Counted from the stretch's first letter, positions 9,170 through 17,761 are shown. The stretch: DNA of 64,000 nucleotides from Bradyrhizobium nivariense (GCF_029846715.1 NZ_JARVWW010000001.1:310001-374000); one strand, 5' to 3'. The notes: generated from the sequence alone by a model not told the origin. Made by a program: numbers and translations.

Positions 9170-9242
9170 CGTTCTCCGCTATGCCGGGGGGCGCGGGCAG
9201 CGCGAACCGGCATGGCGGAATCGTTGAACTACCAAGACATCA

Positions 9243-9291
9243 CTTCTGGATTCCGGGTTCGCGGGCTTTGCCCACGCCCGGAATGACGGGA
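9243..9291. repeat. Palindromic intergenic repeat with ATTCCGGG/CCCGGAAT arms
   Basis: An 8-bp inverted repeat (9250-9257 and 9277-9284) with a GC-rich loop lies between the adaptor and pump genes, followed by GACGGGA. From general knowledge, elements of this type occur many times in Bradyrhizobium genomes. It could modulate pump expression within the operon, but the sequence does not show this. Confidence 0.6.
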
Positions 9292-9319
9292 GAGTCGTCT
9301 CTCGCGCAGGGGCAAGGCC

Positions 9320-12300
9320 ATGAATCTTTCAAAATTCTTCATCGATCGTCCGATTTTCGCGGGCGTGCTGTCGGTCCTGATCTTTCTCGCCGGCCTGATC
9401 TCGCTGTTCGCGATGCCGATCTCGGAATATCCGGACGTCGTGCCGCCCTCGGTGCTGGTGCGCGCAACCTATCCCGGCGCCAATCCCAAGGTGATCGCGG
9501 AGACGGTGGCGACGCCGATCGAGGAGCAGATCAATGGCGTCGAGAACATGCTCTACATGTCGAGCCAGGCGACGACCGATGGCGCGATGACGCTGACGGT
9601 GACGTTCCGGCTCGGCACCGATCCTGACAAGGCGACACAGCTGGTGCAGAACCGCGTGCAGCAGGCCGAGCCGCGCCTCCCCGCCGTGGTGCGCCAGCTC
9701 GGCATCATCACCAAGAAGTCGTCGCCCGACCTCACCATGGTCGTGCATCTGTTGTCGCCGAACAACCGCTACGACATGACGTATTTACGCAATTACGCCG
9801 TGCTCAACGTCAAGGACCGGCTGGCGCGGATCGACGGCGTCGGCGACGTCCAACTCTACGGCGCCGGCGATTATTCGATGCGGGTGTGGGTCGATCCGCA
9901 AAAGGCCGCCGAGCACGGCCTCACCGCAAGCGATATCGTCAAGTCGATCCAGGCGCAGAACGTCGAGGCCGCCGCCGGCGTCGTCGGCTCCTCCCCCAAC
10001 GTCAGGGGTATCGACCTGCAAATGTCCGTCAATGCGGAAGGGCGGCTCGCGAACGAGGAGCAGTTCGGCGACATCGTGGTCAAGACCGGCACGCGCGGCG
10101 AAGTCGTGCGCTTACGCGACGTCGCGCGCATCGAGCTTGGCGCGTCCGAATACGGCCTGCGATCGCTGCTCGACAACAAGCAGGCAGTCGCGATCCCGAT
10201 CTTCCAGGCGCCGGGCTCCAACGCGCTCGAGATTTCCGATCACGTCCGCGCCACCATGGCCGAGATCAAGAAGAACATGCCGGAAGGCGTGTCCTATCAG
10301 ATCGTCTACGACCCCACCCAGTTCGTGCGCTCGTCGATCGAAGCCGTCATCCACACGCTGCTGGAGGCGATCGCGCTGGTGGTGCTGGTGGTGATCCTGT
10401 TCCTCCAGACCTGGCGCGCATCGATCATTCCGCTGCTGGCCGTGCCCGTGTCGATCGTCGGCACCTTCGCGGTGATGCACCTTTTCGGCTTCTCCATCAA
10501 CGCACTCAGCCTGTTTGGCCTGGTGCTCGCGATCGGCATCGTCGTCGACGACGCTATCGTCGTGGTCGAGAATGTCGAACGCAACATCGAGGGCGGGCTG
10601 TCGCCGCGCGATGCGACCTACCAGGCAATGCGCGAAGTCTCCGGCCCGATCATCGCGATCGCCATGGTGCTGATCGCAGTGTTCGTGCCGCTCGCCTTCA
10701 TCTCCGGCCTCACCGGGCAGTTCTACAAGCAGTTCGCGCTGACGATCGCGATCTCGACCGTGATCTCCGCCGTCAACTCGCTGACGCTGTCGCCGGCGCT
10801 GTCGGCACTGCTGCTCAAGGGCCACAATGAGCCGAAGGACAGGCTGACGATCATCATGGAAAAGAGCCTTGGCTGGTTCTTCCGTGGCTTCAACAAGGCG
10901 TTCACGCGCTCTTCGGAGAATTATAGCGGCACCGTCACCAAGGTGATCTCAGGCAAGGCCGCGGTGATGGGCCTCTACGTGGTGCTGGTTGGTGTGACCG
11001 CCTTCCTGTTTCAGCAGGTGCCGAGCGGCTTCGTGCCGGGCCAGGACAAGCAGTACCTGGTCGGCTTCTCGCGGCTGCCCGATGGTGCAGCGCTCGATCG
11101 CACCGAAGAGGTGATCCGCAAGATGAGCGACATCGCGCTGACCCAGCCCGGTGTCGAGAGCTCGGTCGCGTTTCCCGGCCTGTCGATCGCCGGCTTCACC
11201 AACTCCTCCAATGCCGGCATCGTGTTCTCAACGCTCAAGCCGTTCGATGAGCGCAAGGATCCTTCGCTCAGCGGCCCCGCGCTCGCGGCCGAGTTGAACA
11301 AGAAATATGCCGGCATCCAGGAAGCCTTCATCGCCATGTTCCCACCGCCGCCGGTCAACGGTCTCGGCACCATCGGCGGCTTCAAGCTGCAGATCGAGGA
11401 TCGTGCCGGCCTCGGCTATGAAGCGCTGAACGAGGCGACCAAAGCCTTCATGGCGGCGATGCAGAAGGCGCCGGAGATCGCCGGCGTATTCTCGAGTTTC
11501 CAGGTCAACGTGCCCCAGCTCTTTGCCGACATCGACCGCACCAAGGCGCTCCAGCTCGGCGTGCCCGTGACGGAGGTGTTCAACACGCTGCAGATCTACC
11601 TCGGCTCCTACTACGTCAACGACTTCAACAAGTTTGGACGTACCTACTCCGTCTACGTGCAGGCCGATGCGCCGTTCCGCGCGCGTGCCGACGACATCAG
11701 GCAGTTGAAGGTGCGCTCGTCCTCCGGCGACATGGTGCCGCTGTCGGCATTGCTCACGATCCGCCAGAGCGCGGGTCCGGAACGTGCGATCCGCTACAAC
11801 GGCTTCCTGTCGTCCGACATCAACGCGGCGGCTGCGCCCGGCTTTTCATCGGGCCAGGCACAGGAAGTCGCGACGCGGATCGCGGCGGAGACATTGCCGC
11901 CCGGCTTTGCCTTCGAATGGACCGACCTGACCTATCAGGAGTTCATCGCCGGCAATTCCGGCCTCTGGGTGTTCCCGCTGGCGATCCTGCTGGTGTTCCT
12001 GGTGCTGGCCGCGCTCTATGAGAGCCTGACCTTGCCGCTCTCGATCATCATGATCGTGCCGATGGGTCTGCTGGCGGCAATGTTCGGCGTCTGGATCTCC
12101 AAGGGCGACAACAACGTCTTCACCCAGATCGGCTTGATCGTGCTGGTGGGACTCTCGGCCAAGAACGCGATCTTGATCGTCGAATTCGCGCGCGAGCTCG
12201 AATTCGCGGGCCGCACGCCGATCCGGGCCGCGATCGAGGCGAGCCGGCTGCGGCTGCGCCCGATCCTGATGACGTCGATGGCGTTCATCATGGGCGTCTT

Positions 12301-12520
12301 GCCGCTGGTGCTCTCGACCGGCGCGGGCTCGGAGATGCGGCGCGCGATGGGCGTCGCCGTGTTCTCCGGCATGATCGGCGTCACCGTGTTCGGCCTGTTC
12401 CTGACGCCGGTGTTCTATGTGCTGCTGCGGACCGTCACCGGCATGAAGCCGCTGGTGCATCACGGCAACGACACCAGCGCGGCCCCGGTCCAGGGCTCAA
12501 TCACCAATCCTGGTCACTAG
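9320..12520 (+). CDS. Multidrug efflux RND transporter permease subunit (HAE1 family)
   Basis: A 1066-residue RND pump of standard length. It starts MNLSKFFIDRPIFAGVLSVL (first membrane helix) and has two large periplasmic loops and about twelve membrane helices in two repeats. Helix 4 carries the proton-relay motif GIVVDDAIVVVENVER, and NPGANPKVIAETVATPIE-like text (YPGANPKVI) marks the PN1 subdomain. It exports hydrophobic drugs or other toxic compounds using the proton gradient. The N-terminal region resembles AcrB/MexF-type pumps. Its TAG stop overlaps the stop of the convergent TauE/SafE gene. Confidence 0.95.
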   Translation: MNLSKFFIDRPIFAGVLSVLIFLAGLISLFAMPISEYPDVVPPSVLVRATYPGANPKVIAETVATPIEEQINGVENMLYMSSQATTDGAMTLTVTFRLGTDPDKATQLVQNRVQQAEPRLPAVVRQLGIITKKSSPDLTMVVHLLSPNNRYDMTYLRNYAVLNVKDRLARIDGVGDVQLYGAGDYSMRVWVDPQKAAEHGLTASDIVKSIQAQNVEAAAGVVGSSPNVRGIDLQMSVNAEGRLANEEQFGDIVVKTGTRGEVVRLRDVARIELGASEYGLRSLLDNKQAVAIPIFQAPGSNALEISDHVRATMAEIKKNMPEGVSYQIVYDPTQFVRSSIEAVIHTLLEAIALVVLVVILFLQTWRASIIPLLAVPVSIVGTFAVMHLFGFSINALSLFGLVLAIGIVVDDAIVVVENVERNIEGGLSPRDATYQAMREVSGPIIAIAMVLIAVFVPLAFISGLTGQFYKQFALTIAISTVISAVNSLTLSPALSALLLKGHNEPKDRLTIIMEKSLGWFFRGFNKAFTRSSENYSGTVTKVISGKAAVMGLYVVLVGVTAFLFQQVPSGFVPGQDKQYLVGFSRLPDGAALDRTEEVIRKMSDIALTQPGVESSVAFPGLSIAGFTNSSNAGIVFSTLKPFDERKDPSLSGPALAAELNKKYAGIQEAFIAMFPPPPVNGLGTIGGFKLQIEDRAGLGYEALNEATKAFMAAMQKAPEIAGVFSSFQVNVPQLFADIDRTKALQLGVPVTEVFNTLQIYLGSYYVNDFNKFGRTYSVYVQADAPFRARADDIRQLKVRSSSGDMVPLSALLTIRQSAGPERAIRYNGFLSSDINAAAAPGFSSGQAQEVATRIAAETLPPGFAFEWTDLTYQEFIAGNSGLWVFPLAILLVFLVLAALYESLTLPLSIIMIVPMGLLAAMFGVWISKGDNNVFTQIGLIVLVGLSAKNAILIVEFARELEFAGRTPIRAAIEASRLRLRPILMTSMAFIMGVLPLVLSTGAGSEMRRAMGVAVFSGMIGVTVFGLFLTPVFYVLLRTVTGMKPLVHHGNDTSAAPVQGSITNPGH

Positions 12521-13245
12521 ATCAGGGAAATCCCTGACAGCAACAACAGAACGAGCACGGTCTTGCGAAAGACCGTCTCGTTGACCCTGTGGAAGGCGAT
12601 CACGCCGAGCGCGGAGCCTGCGAACACCGCCGGCAGGCTGACCGCGAGGTCGACGAAAACTTTTGACGACAGATCCTGATGTCCGACCAGCAGCGCGATC
12701 GCGAACAGCTGCATCGCGGCGATGAACGGCTGCACCAGACCGCGCTGCTCGCTCTTGGGCATGCTGCGCATGTCGCACCAGATCGTCGGGATCGCGCCGG
12801 GCATCGCGGTCAGCCCGCCGACCAGTCCTCCCCCAAACCCGATCAGCGCGACCCAGTGCCGCCCGACCGCCTCGCCGGCCGTCACCAGCGTCGGCCGCAG
12901 CAGCATGTAGGCCGCATAGAGCGCGACGATGATGCCGAAGCCGCGTCGGAGCAGATGCGTGTCCGTGGACTGCAACAGCGGGACCGCGATGGGAACGCCG
13001 ATCAAGCCGCCGACGATCAGCAGCAGACTGCCTTCCCAGCGGATGTTGCGCCGAAGCGCCCACAGATTGGTGGCCTGCACGCCGATGCTGCACGCCATCA
13101 TCAGCGGCGCGGCTTCGAGCGGCTGAAACACCCGGAGCAGAATGGCGCCCGCCACCGCCGAGAAGGCAAAACCCGAGAGCCCGGAAACGAAGGCGCCCGC
13201 GAACACCGCAACGCTCAGCAGCATCAGAGTCGTGACATCAGGCAC
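12517..13245 (-). CDS. Sulfite exporter TauE/SafE family membrane protein
   Basis: A 242-residue polytopic membrane protein with about seven or eight helices in two halves, each with a glycine-rich G(A/F)VSGLSGFAFSAVAG- or GFGGGLVGGLTAMPGA-type motif, as in TauE/SafE (DUF81) proteins that export sulfite, sulfoacetate or other small anions. I place the start at the GTG at 13245 because GGAGGG lies 6 nt upstream; the frame is open to 13308. The stop codons of this gene and the RND pump overlap in opposite orientation. The transported anion cannot be read from the sequence. Confidence 0.85.
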   Translation of the reverse strand: MPDVTTLMLLSVAVFAGAFVSGLSGFAFSAVAGAILLRVFQPLEAAPLMMACSIGVQATNLWALRRNIRWEGSLLLIVGGLIGVPIAVPLLQSTDTHLLRRGFGIIVALYAAYMLLRPTLVTAGEAVGRHWVALIGFGGGLVGGLTAMPGAIPTIWCDMRSMPKSEQRGLVQPFIAAMQLFAIALLVGHQDLSSKVFVDLAVSLPAVFAGSALGVIAFHRVNETVFRKTVLVLLLLSGISLI

Positions 13246-13259
13246 AATGCGCCCTCCGG

Positions 13260-13490
13260 TCAATCGTAGGGAATTTGCGAGACAGGGACGTCGACGCTCT
13301 CGGTGCAAACGGCCGGCTCAAGTGAAACCGACGGATGCATCGCGTAAGCGTGAGATCGTTCCAGCATCGTGAGGCCGACCAGTTGAAGAGCGACGAGCGC
13401 CGCGGTCAGCGCGATCGCGACAATGTTGACGTTACGCACGTTCGAATTTGGGGCGGCCGGCGTGCTCGCGCGCATCAGATCCGTAGGCAT
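13260..13490 (-). CDS. Small hypothetical protein with one membrane helix
   Basis: A reading frame of about 76 residues (85-90 from upstream starts) with one clear hydrophobic helix, VNIVAIALTAALVALQLVGL, and a short polar C-terminal tail. It overlaps the upstream small gene by 59 nt if started at ATG 13490; a GTG at 13439 would reduce this to 8 nt. No start has a good ribosome-binding site, so the start is uncertain. I do not recognise a family. The strand and spacing fit a short operon with the upstream gene. Confidence 0.45.
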   Translation of the reverse strand: MPTDLMRASTPAAPNSNVRNVNIVAIALTAALVALQLVGLTMLERSHAYAMHPSVSLEPAVCTESVDVPVSQIPYD

Positions 13491-13686
13491 TTCCTGAAAT
13501 ATCCTCTTCGTTGCTGGCTGGAATGATTTCACTCAAAAGCAATGTTTCGTGCGGCTGCTCCAGCAGGTGGCGATAGCGCCGCAATGCGCGCTGCGCGTCG
13601 ATTTCGCGCTGCTGGCGGAATGCCGCGCCTATGCGGGCGACGATATCGCGGAACCTGCGTGTCAGTACCGGTGACGCCGTTGGCAT
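13432..13686 (-). CDS. Small conserved-type hypothetical protein, Arg-rich
   Basis: An 84-residue protein, MPTASPVLTRRFRDIVARIG..., with an amphipathic Arg/Gln-rich helix (QQREIDAQRALRRYRHLLEQ) and a polar tail. AGGAGA lies 5 nt before the ATG, which supports real translation. The helix resembles the short basic segments of small DUF1127-like proteins, but the similarity is too weak to name a family. Confidence 0.6.
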   Translation of the reverse strand: MPTASPVLTRRFRDIVARIGAAFRQQREIDAQRALRRYRHLLEQPHETLLLSEIIPASNEEDISGNAYGSDAREHAGRPKFERA

Positions 13687-13909
13687 GACAATCTCCTCTC
13701 AACCTGCACGAGAGATTGACGGGATCCACTTCCGCTTGCAGTGAGTTGCTTCACAGAAATATCTGATACGTCGAACAGCAGATCGTGTGACGTCTAGTAG
13801 ACGAGAACGCGGAAAATCGCGTCATTCGATCGAACGACGCGCGATAATGATGCTTCTGTTTGAACCTATTGCGAGCTGCAGCGACTCGGCCTGCGTTTTG
13901 AACGCCGTC

Positions 13910-14044
13910 TCAGTGCACGAGCGGATTGGAGAATCCCGGCGCGAGCTTGACGAGATCGGCCTGACGAGAAACGCCGGTCTTGGCGAACACGCGATGCAGA
14001 TGCGTCTTCACCGTCGTCTCCGCTGGAGGATCGTCATCGGCCGG
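13910..14044 (-). pseudogene. Remnant of a LuxR-type helix-turn-helix regulator
   Basis: The last roughly 44 codons of a minus-strand frame read ETTVKTHLHRVFAKTGVSRQ followed by ADLVKLAPGFSNPL. This is the recognition helix and C-terminal end of a LuxR/NarL-type DNA-binding domain. Upstream in the same frame the text becomes low-complexity Arg/Pro with no LuxR core, and I see no matching N-terminal part in the other frames. The gene therefore appears deleted down to its 3' end. The region is otherwise gene-poor and borders a palindromic repeat. Confidence 0.6.
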
Positions 14045-14230
14045 ACGACGCAATCCACGTGTTGCCCGCGCGCGCGAGAGAGAGCGCGATCCAGGAACTG
14101 GCGGAGGAGACGGGCCGGTCAATCGTCGCCTTCGACGAGGAGAAATCGTTGCAACGAAATGCTGGAATATCGAACATCGTCCTTGCGTAACGTCAACCGC
14201 AGGATGCGGCTTGGACATTTTCGCCAAAGA

Positions 14231-14335
14231 CTAAAGCGCGATGAGATCAGGATGAATTATCATCGCGCTTTAGGTTGTTGTTTGGGCATGATCTTTTCGG
14301 AAAACCGCTTCGCACTTTTCCGGATCATGCTTTAG
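14231..14335. repeat. 105-bp palindromic intergenic repeat, copy 1
   Basis: The element is bounded by CTAAAGC and GCTTTAG. It contains two inverted repeats: TAAAGCGCGATGA/TCATCGCGCTTTA on the left, and GCATGATC/GATCATGC on the right around a CGGAAAA/TTTTCCG core. A second 105-bp copy lies at 15864-15968 and differs at only a few positions; a related half-copy lies at 56705-56753. It is a miniature repeat without coding capacity. Confidence 0.85.
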
Positions 14336-14444
14336 GATAAATGCGAACAGCGCGCGGACTGTGTGCGATGAGTCACGCGGTGGAGCGCGCCGCAGAATCT
14401 TGTCGCCGCCGATCCCGCCGGCTTCGTCGGCCGGCGCCGGCAAT

Positions 14445-14957
14445 TCACTTCCGATTCTCCTCGCAGAATTTCAGCGCCGCCAGCGCTTCTCCGGCGCGCG
14501 GGACCTGCATCTCGATGCTGTCGTCGTCATCGTCCTCGAAATCGAGCGAAAGACGCTTGGCCTTGGACAGCCGGTCCATCATGGACTGATCGTACTCGAA
14601 GATGCCGCGCACGGTGGTTTTGTCCATGACCTCCCACTTCGCCTTCTTCATGATATCGGCGTCATCGGTGCCGACATCGGCCCGCAGGATCTCGCCGACC
14701 TTGTCCCACTCCCAGCCGTCATAGATCATCACGAGGACGATAGCCTTCTCGGAATAGGTGATGACGATGACGTAGTCGCGGTTCTCGTCTTCCTTGTCCT
14801 TGTAGCCGCGGCTCGCGTTGCAATGCGCGTCCTGCGTGCGCTTCTCGATGGTCCAGTCGCCGACCTTGGACTGTTGCGCGAGCGCCGGCCTTGCGGTCAA
14901 AGCGACTGCGCCCAAGACGCCGGCAAGCAACCCGGCGGCGAGAAGGGATCGTTTCAT
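14445..14957 (-). CDS. Exported hypothetical protein
   Basis: A 170-residue protein with a signal peptide (MKRSLLAAGLLAGVLGAVAL..., cleavage after the ALA near residue 27). The mature part is hydrophilic, about 143 residues, with an acidic run DFEDDDDDSIEM near the C terminus and two Cys that could pair. I chose the ATG at 14957 because GGAGG lies 5 nt upstream and it yields the signal peptide. It is probably periplasmic. I do not recognise a domain. Confidence 0.75.
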   Translation of the reverse strand: MKRSLLAAGLLAGVLGAVALTARPALAQQSKVGDWTIEKRTQDAHCNASRGYKDKEDENRDYVIVITYSEKAIVLVMIYDGWEWDKVGEILRADVGTDDADIMKKAKWEVMDKTTVRGIFEYDQSMMDRLSKAKRLSLDFEDDDDDSIEMQVPRAGEALAALKFCEENRK

Positions 14958-15046
14958 GTCAGCCTCCAGCGTCTTCCCCGGGCCGAGATGACCATCTCTG
15001 CCGGCGGCTCGCAAGGGTTTCAGCCGCCGGCGTCGAGCGCCGCCCC

Positions 15047-15493
15047 CTACTCGCGCCGCGGCACGATCGCAATCGGGGTGAAGGTGTAAACCTCCTCGCC
15101 GTTCTGGTTGAACATCGTCCATTTCACCAGCGCGATACCCTGCGGCTTCGACTTCGACGGCGTCAGGCTCATGACCTCGCCGACCAGATGCAGGCGGTCA
15201 TCGGGCCGCACCGGGATGGTCCAGCGCAGTCCGTCGACGCCGGCGCCGATCAGCGGATGCGGACCGAAGGGGCGGGTCTGGATCGCGAGGTTCATGGCAA
15301 TCGCGGCGGTGTGCCATCCCGAGGCGGCGAGACCCCTGAACAGGGTCTGCTTGGCGGCTTCGTGGTCGAGATGCATCGGCTGCGGATCGAACTCGGCCGC
15401 GAAACGCTTGATGTCGGCCTCGGTGACGTGAACTTCGGGGGATTTGAACTGCATTCCGATGGTGAGATCGTCGAACCACTCGACCTGCGCCAT
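15047..15493 (-). CDS. MaoC family dehydratase
   Basis: A 148-residue single hot-dog domain with the hydratase-2 motif FAAEFDPQPMHLDHEAA (Asp and His of the catalytic dyad) and the following GLAASGWHTAAIAM. The family hydrates enoyl-CoA or related thioesters. I chose the ATG at 15493 with GAGG 7 nt upstream over the TTG at 15508. It has no close operon partner, since the exported hypothetical is 89 bp downstream, so the substrate is open. Confidence 0.9.
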   Translation of the reverse strand: MAQVEWFDDLTIGMQFKSPEVHVTEADIKRFAAEFDPQPMHLDHEAAKQTLFRGLAASGWHTAAIAMNLAIQTRPFGPHPLIGAGVDGLRWTIPVRPDDRLHLVGEVMSLTPSKSKPQGIALVKWTMFNQNGEEVYTFTPIAIVPRRE

Positions 15494-15680
15494 GATTTCG
15501 CCTCGCAATGTGATGCGCCGCCTTCGCGGCTAACAGGATTGAGGAAGAGCGGGATGTAGCGGCTCCGCAGCGCACAAACCAGTCCGGGGGCCCCACGAAA
15601 CCTGTTTCCCGATGCGACGAAACACGCCTGAAACAGATGTCCGGTTATCTAACTGTCAAAATCATACAGGGACGGCCACC

Positions 15681-15764
15681 ATGCAATTCTTCCTCGACCT
15701 GATCTGGGATTATTCGTGCTGCCAGCACCTCGTCGCCCTCTCGCCGCAGGAGGACGAGCTATGA
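15681..15764 (+). CDS. Micro-ORF, 27 residues, first of a coupled pair
   Basis: This short frame encodes MQFFLDLIWDYSCCQHLVAL followed by SPQEDEL, an amphipathic/hydrophobic peptide with adjacent Cys residues. AGGGA lies upstream of the ATG. Its last codons contain AGGAGG, which is placed as the ribosome-binding site of the next micro-ORF, and its TGA overlaps that ORF's ATG (ATGA). That arrangement is hard to explain unless both are translated. I do not recognise the sequence. Confidence 0.5.
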   Translation: MQFFLDLIWDYSCCQHLVALSPQEDEL

Positions 15765-15853
15765 CCGAGCTGATCTCGGCCCTGCTTGCCCTTTGCAGCG
15801 TCGGCGTTTTTGCGGCGCACGCGCTGGATGCCTATCGCACCACGCATTACTGA
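15761..15853 (+). CDS. Micro-ORF, 30 residues, small membrane peptide
   Basis: The frame encodes MTELISALLALCSVGVFAAH followed by ALDAYRTTHY: one hydrophobic helix and a short basic/aromatic tail, typical of a bacterial small membrane protein. AGGAGG lies 7 nt before its ATG, inside the preceding micro-ORF, and the two overlap by ATGA. The 105-bp repeat begins 11 bp after its stop. The function is unknown. Confidence 0.6.
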   Translation: MTELISALLALCSVGVFAAHALDAYRTTHY

Positions 15854-15863
15854 TCGCCTCGCC

Positions 15864-15968
15864 CTAAAGCGCGATGAGATGAGGATGAATCATCATCGCG
15901 CTTTAGGTTGTTGTTTGAGCATGATCTTTTCGGAAAACCGCTTCGCACTTTTCCGGATCATGCTTTAG
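15864..15968. repeat. 105-bp palindromic intergenic repeat, copy 2
   Basis: The same length, ends (CTAAAGC...GCTTTAG) and internal inverted repeats as the copy at 14231-14335. The last bases of this copy supply the TAA stop codon (15965-15967) of the minus-strand hypothetical gene, so the insertion or its spread defined that protein's C terminus. Confidence 0.85.
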
Positions 15969-16387
15969 AACGGCCGCCGGTAAAAGTGCTCGGAATGCGT
16001 TGCCGGCGGAAACCTGTTGGCGAGCGCCAGCGCGCCCCTCTCGTCCGTCTCGAGCGCGATCTTCTGTGCGAGCATCACGTCCCCAGGGACGAGGAAGCCT
16101 GACGGGACGAAGCACCACCCCATCGTTGCAATTCCGCCCTCGTCGATCTCATGGACGTTGGCGGCCGTGCCATAATGGATGCGATAGATCTTGCCGGTCT
16201 CGCAGCCGACGACATCGAAATACCGGTGCTGCTCGAACTGCGCGCGCTGCGCCGGTGACAGCCATTCGGCCAGAAGCCGGCGGCCGCGCGCATCCGGCGT
16301 GTTCTCGCCGAAGAAGCGCCGATAGAGTTCGCGCAGCGCATGCAGACGCGCACGCGCCGGCGCGCGAAGCCAAACTGCCGCGATCAT
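15965..16387 (-). CDS. Conserved-type hypothetical protein
   Basis: A 140-residue soluble protein, Arg-rich at the N terminus, with FDVVGCETGKIYRIHYGTAANV and GWCFVPSGFLVPGDVMLAQK as its most distinctive segments. It looks like a complete globular domain and has no signal peptide. It lies 12 nt downstream of another small gene on the same strand, probably in one transcript. The stop codon is inside a palindromic repeat. I do not recognise the family. Confidence 0.7.
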   Translation of the reverse strand: MIAAVWLRAPARARLHALRELYRRFFGENTPDARGRRLLAEWLSPAQRAQFEQHRYFDVVGCETGKIYRIHYGTAANVHEIDEGGIATMGWCFVPSGFLVPGDVMLAQKIALETDERGALALANRFPPATHSEHFYRRPF

Positions 16388-16399
16388 GGGCAGCTCAGA

Positions 16400-16621
16400 T
16401 CAACCGCCGACCAGGCGGGGATAGAACAGCGTTTCATGCGCGGTCGGGTCGAACGATCGGATCCGGGTGACTTCGCCGGGTCCGGTTCGCAGCGCGGCGG
16501 TGAAGCCGGCTCCGGTCAGCTCCCGAAAGCGCCGTTCGGCCCGCGTCAGCGCTTCGGCATTGCCAGGATCAAACTCGTGGCGCGTGTCGCCCGTCTGGTC
16601 CATCACGATCTGGGTCGCCAT
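16400..16621 (-). CDS. Small hypothetical protein
   Basis: A 73-residue protein, MATQIVMDQTGDTRHEFDPG..., that continues AEALTRAERRFRELTGAGFT and ends in ETLFYPRLVGG. AGGAGA lies 6 nt before the ATG at 16621, preferred over the ATG at 16636. The sequence looks like a compact alpha/beta peptide. It is paired with the 140-residue hypothetical downstream. No family recognised. Confidence 0.7.
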   Translation of the reverse strand: MATQIVMDQTGDTRHEFDPGNAEALTRAERRFRELTGAGFTAALRTGPGEVTRIRSFDPTAHETLFYPRLVGG

Positions 16622-16793
16622 GTTGAGTCTCCTCATGCCCAGCCCCGAACTTGATCAAAGCAAACCTCGTGCCGTCGGTTCCCGATGGCAACAACTTTCT
16701 CTTGCCGGCGCATCACGCCTTGCTGAGCAAGAGCGTTTTCAAGCGAAGTGGATGCCGGTTCGCGTAAAGAAAACGCGCCAAAACAGGAATCCA

Positions 16794-16816
16794 GAGCCCC
16801 GTTCGAAACGGGGCTC
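16794..16816 (-). terminator. Intrinsic terminator of the transglycosylase gene
   Basis: A perfect 10-bp inverted repeat, GAGCCCCGTT/AACGGGGCTC, with a 3-nt loop lies 3 bp beyond the stop codon of the minus-strand gene. A TGTTTT stretch follows about ten bases later on that strand. Confidence 0.65.
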
Positions 16817-16819
16817 CGG

Positions 16820-17635
16820 TCAACGCGAGGCGGCCGCTCCTCCCTCGTCGATCTGCCGTCCCATCAGGGCGATCGCCTTCTGATAGACGCCGGCGGCATT
16901 CCAGGCCTCGATGGCGGCGAAATTCGCCTCGCCCGGCTGGTAACCGGCTCCTGCGCGCCAGCCGTGCGCCTTGAGGAAATTCGCCGTCGAGTTCAACGCA
17001 TTGGCCGCAACTTCGAGATTGCCGGTGCCATAGGCCAGGATGTTCTTGGGCATGAACTGGGTCTGGCCGACTTCGCCGTGCATCGAGCCGCGGGTTGCGC
17101 CCGACAGCGTGCCGCGATCGATCAGCTTCAGCGCCGCATAGAGCTGGTCGGTGAAGAATTCGGGACGGCGGCAGTCGTAGGCGAGCGTCGCGATCGAGGA
17201 GAGCATGTTCTGGTTGCCGCGCTGGCTGCCGAAGCCGGTCTCCATGCCCCAGATCGCGATCAGCGGCCCCGGCGGGACGCCATAGCGCTGCTGGATCGAG
17301 GCGAACAAGGCGGCCTGCGACTGCTTGAGCTGGCGACCCTTGGCAACGATGGTGGTGGCGCCGCGCTTGGCGAGGAATTGGTCGAGCGACAGCGAGAAGC
17401 TGCGCTGGCCGCGGTCGGCCGCGATGGTGGCACTGGCGTAACTGGTCTGCATCAGCGCCGAGACCGCGGTCTGGCCAATGCCCTTGCCCTGTGCCTCCGC
17501 ACCGAACTCGCGCTTCCAGGCCTCGAAGCCGGCCGACGAACTGCCGCATTGCGCGGCCTCGGCCGCATTTGCCAAAGAGAGAAGCAGCGCGGTAGCACCG
17601 ATCACCGCCGTTGCAACGGTCCTGCCCTTGATCAT
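16820..17635 (-). CDS. Lytic murein transglycosylase, MltB/SLT_2 type
   Basis: A 271-residue exported protein: signal peptide MIKGRTVATAVIGATALLLS..., cut after a NAAEAA stretch, then the SLT_2 domain. The catalytic Glu is in IAIWGMETGFGSQRGNQNM, and GATRGSMHGEVGQTQFMPKN is the family's substrate-groove signature. It cleaves peptidoglycan glycan strands in the periplasm to form 1,6-anhydromuropeptides. It has no lipobox, so it appears to be soluble. It is monocistronic, with its own terminator. Confidence 0.92.
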   Translation of the reverse strand: MIKGRTVATAVIGATALLLSLANAAEAAQCGSSSAGFEAWKREFGAEAQGKGIGQTAVSALMQTSYASATIAADRGQRSFSLSLDQFLAKRGATTIVAKGRQLKQSQAALFASIQQRYGVPPGPLIAIWGMETGFGSQRGNQNMLSSIATLAYDCRRPEFFTDQLYAALKLIDRGTLSGATRGSMHGEVGQTQFMPKNILAYGTGNLEVAANALNSTANFLKAHGWRAGAGYQPGEANFAAIEAWNAAGVYQKAIALMGRQIDEGGAAASR

Positions 17636-17761
17636 TCCTCGTTCCTCTCCCAGGGTGCGCGACCGGCTCGCGCGGGCCCATGATCCTACGTCGGCTCTGA
17701 TCGCTCAAGCCCCATAGGGGGCAACCGGTGCCGGCAAGGCCCCTTGACACCGGGCGATCGC

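Noticed and set aside
13787..14335. 182-codon plus-strand frame
   Set aside because: Runs opposite the LuxR remnant and ends inside the 105-bp repeat; no ribosome-binding site or motif.
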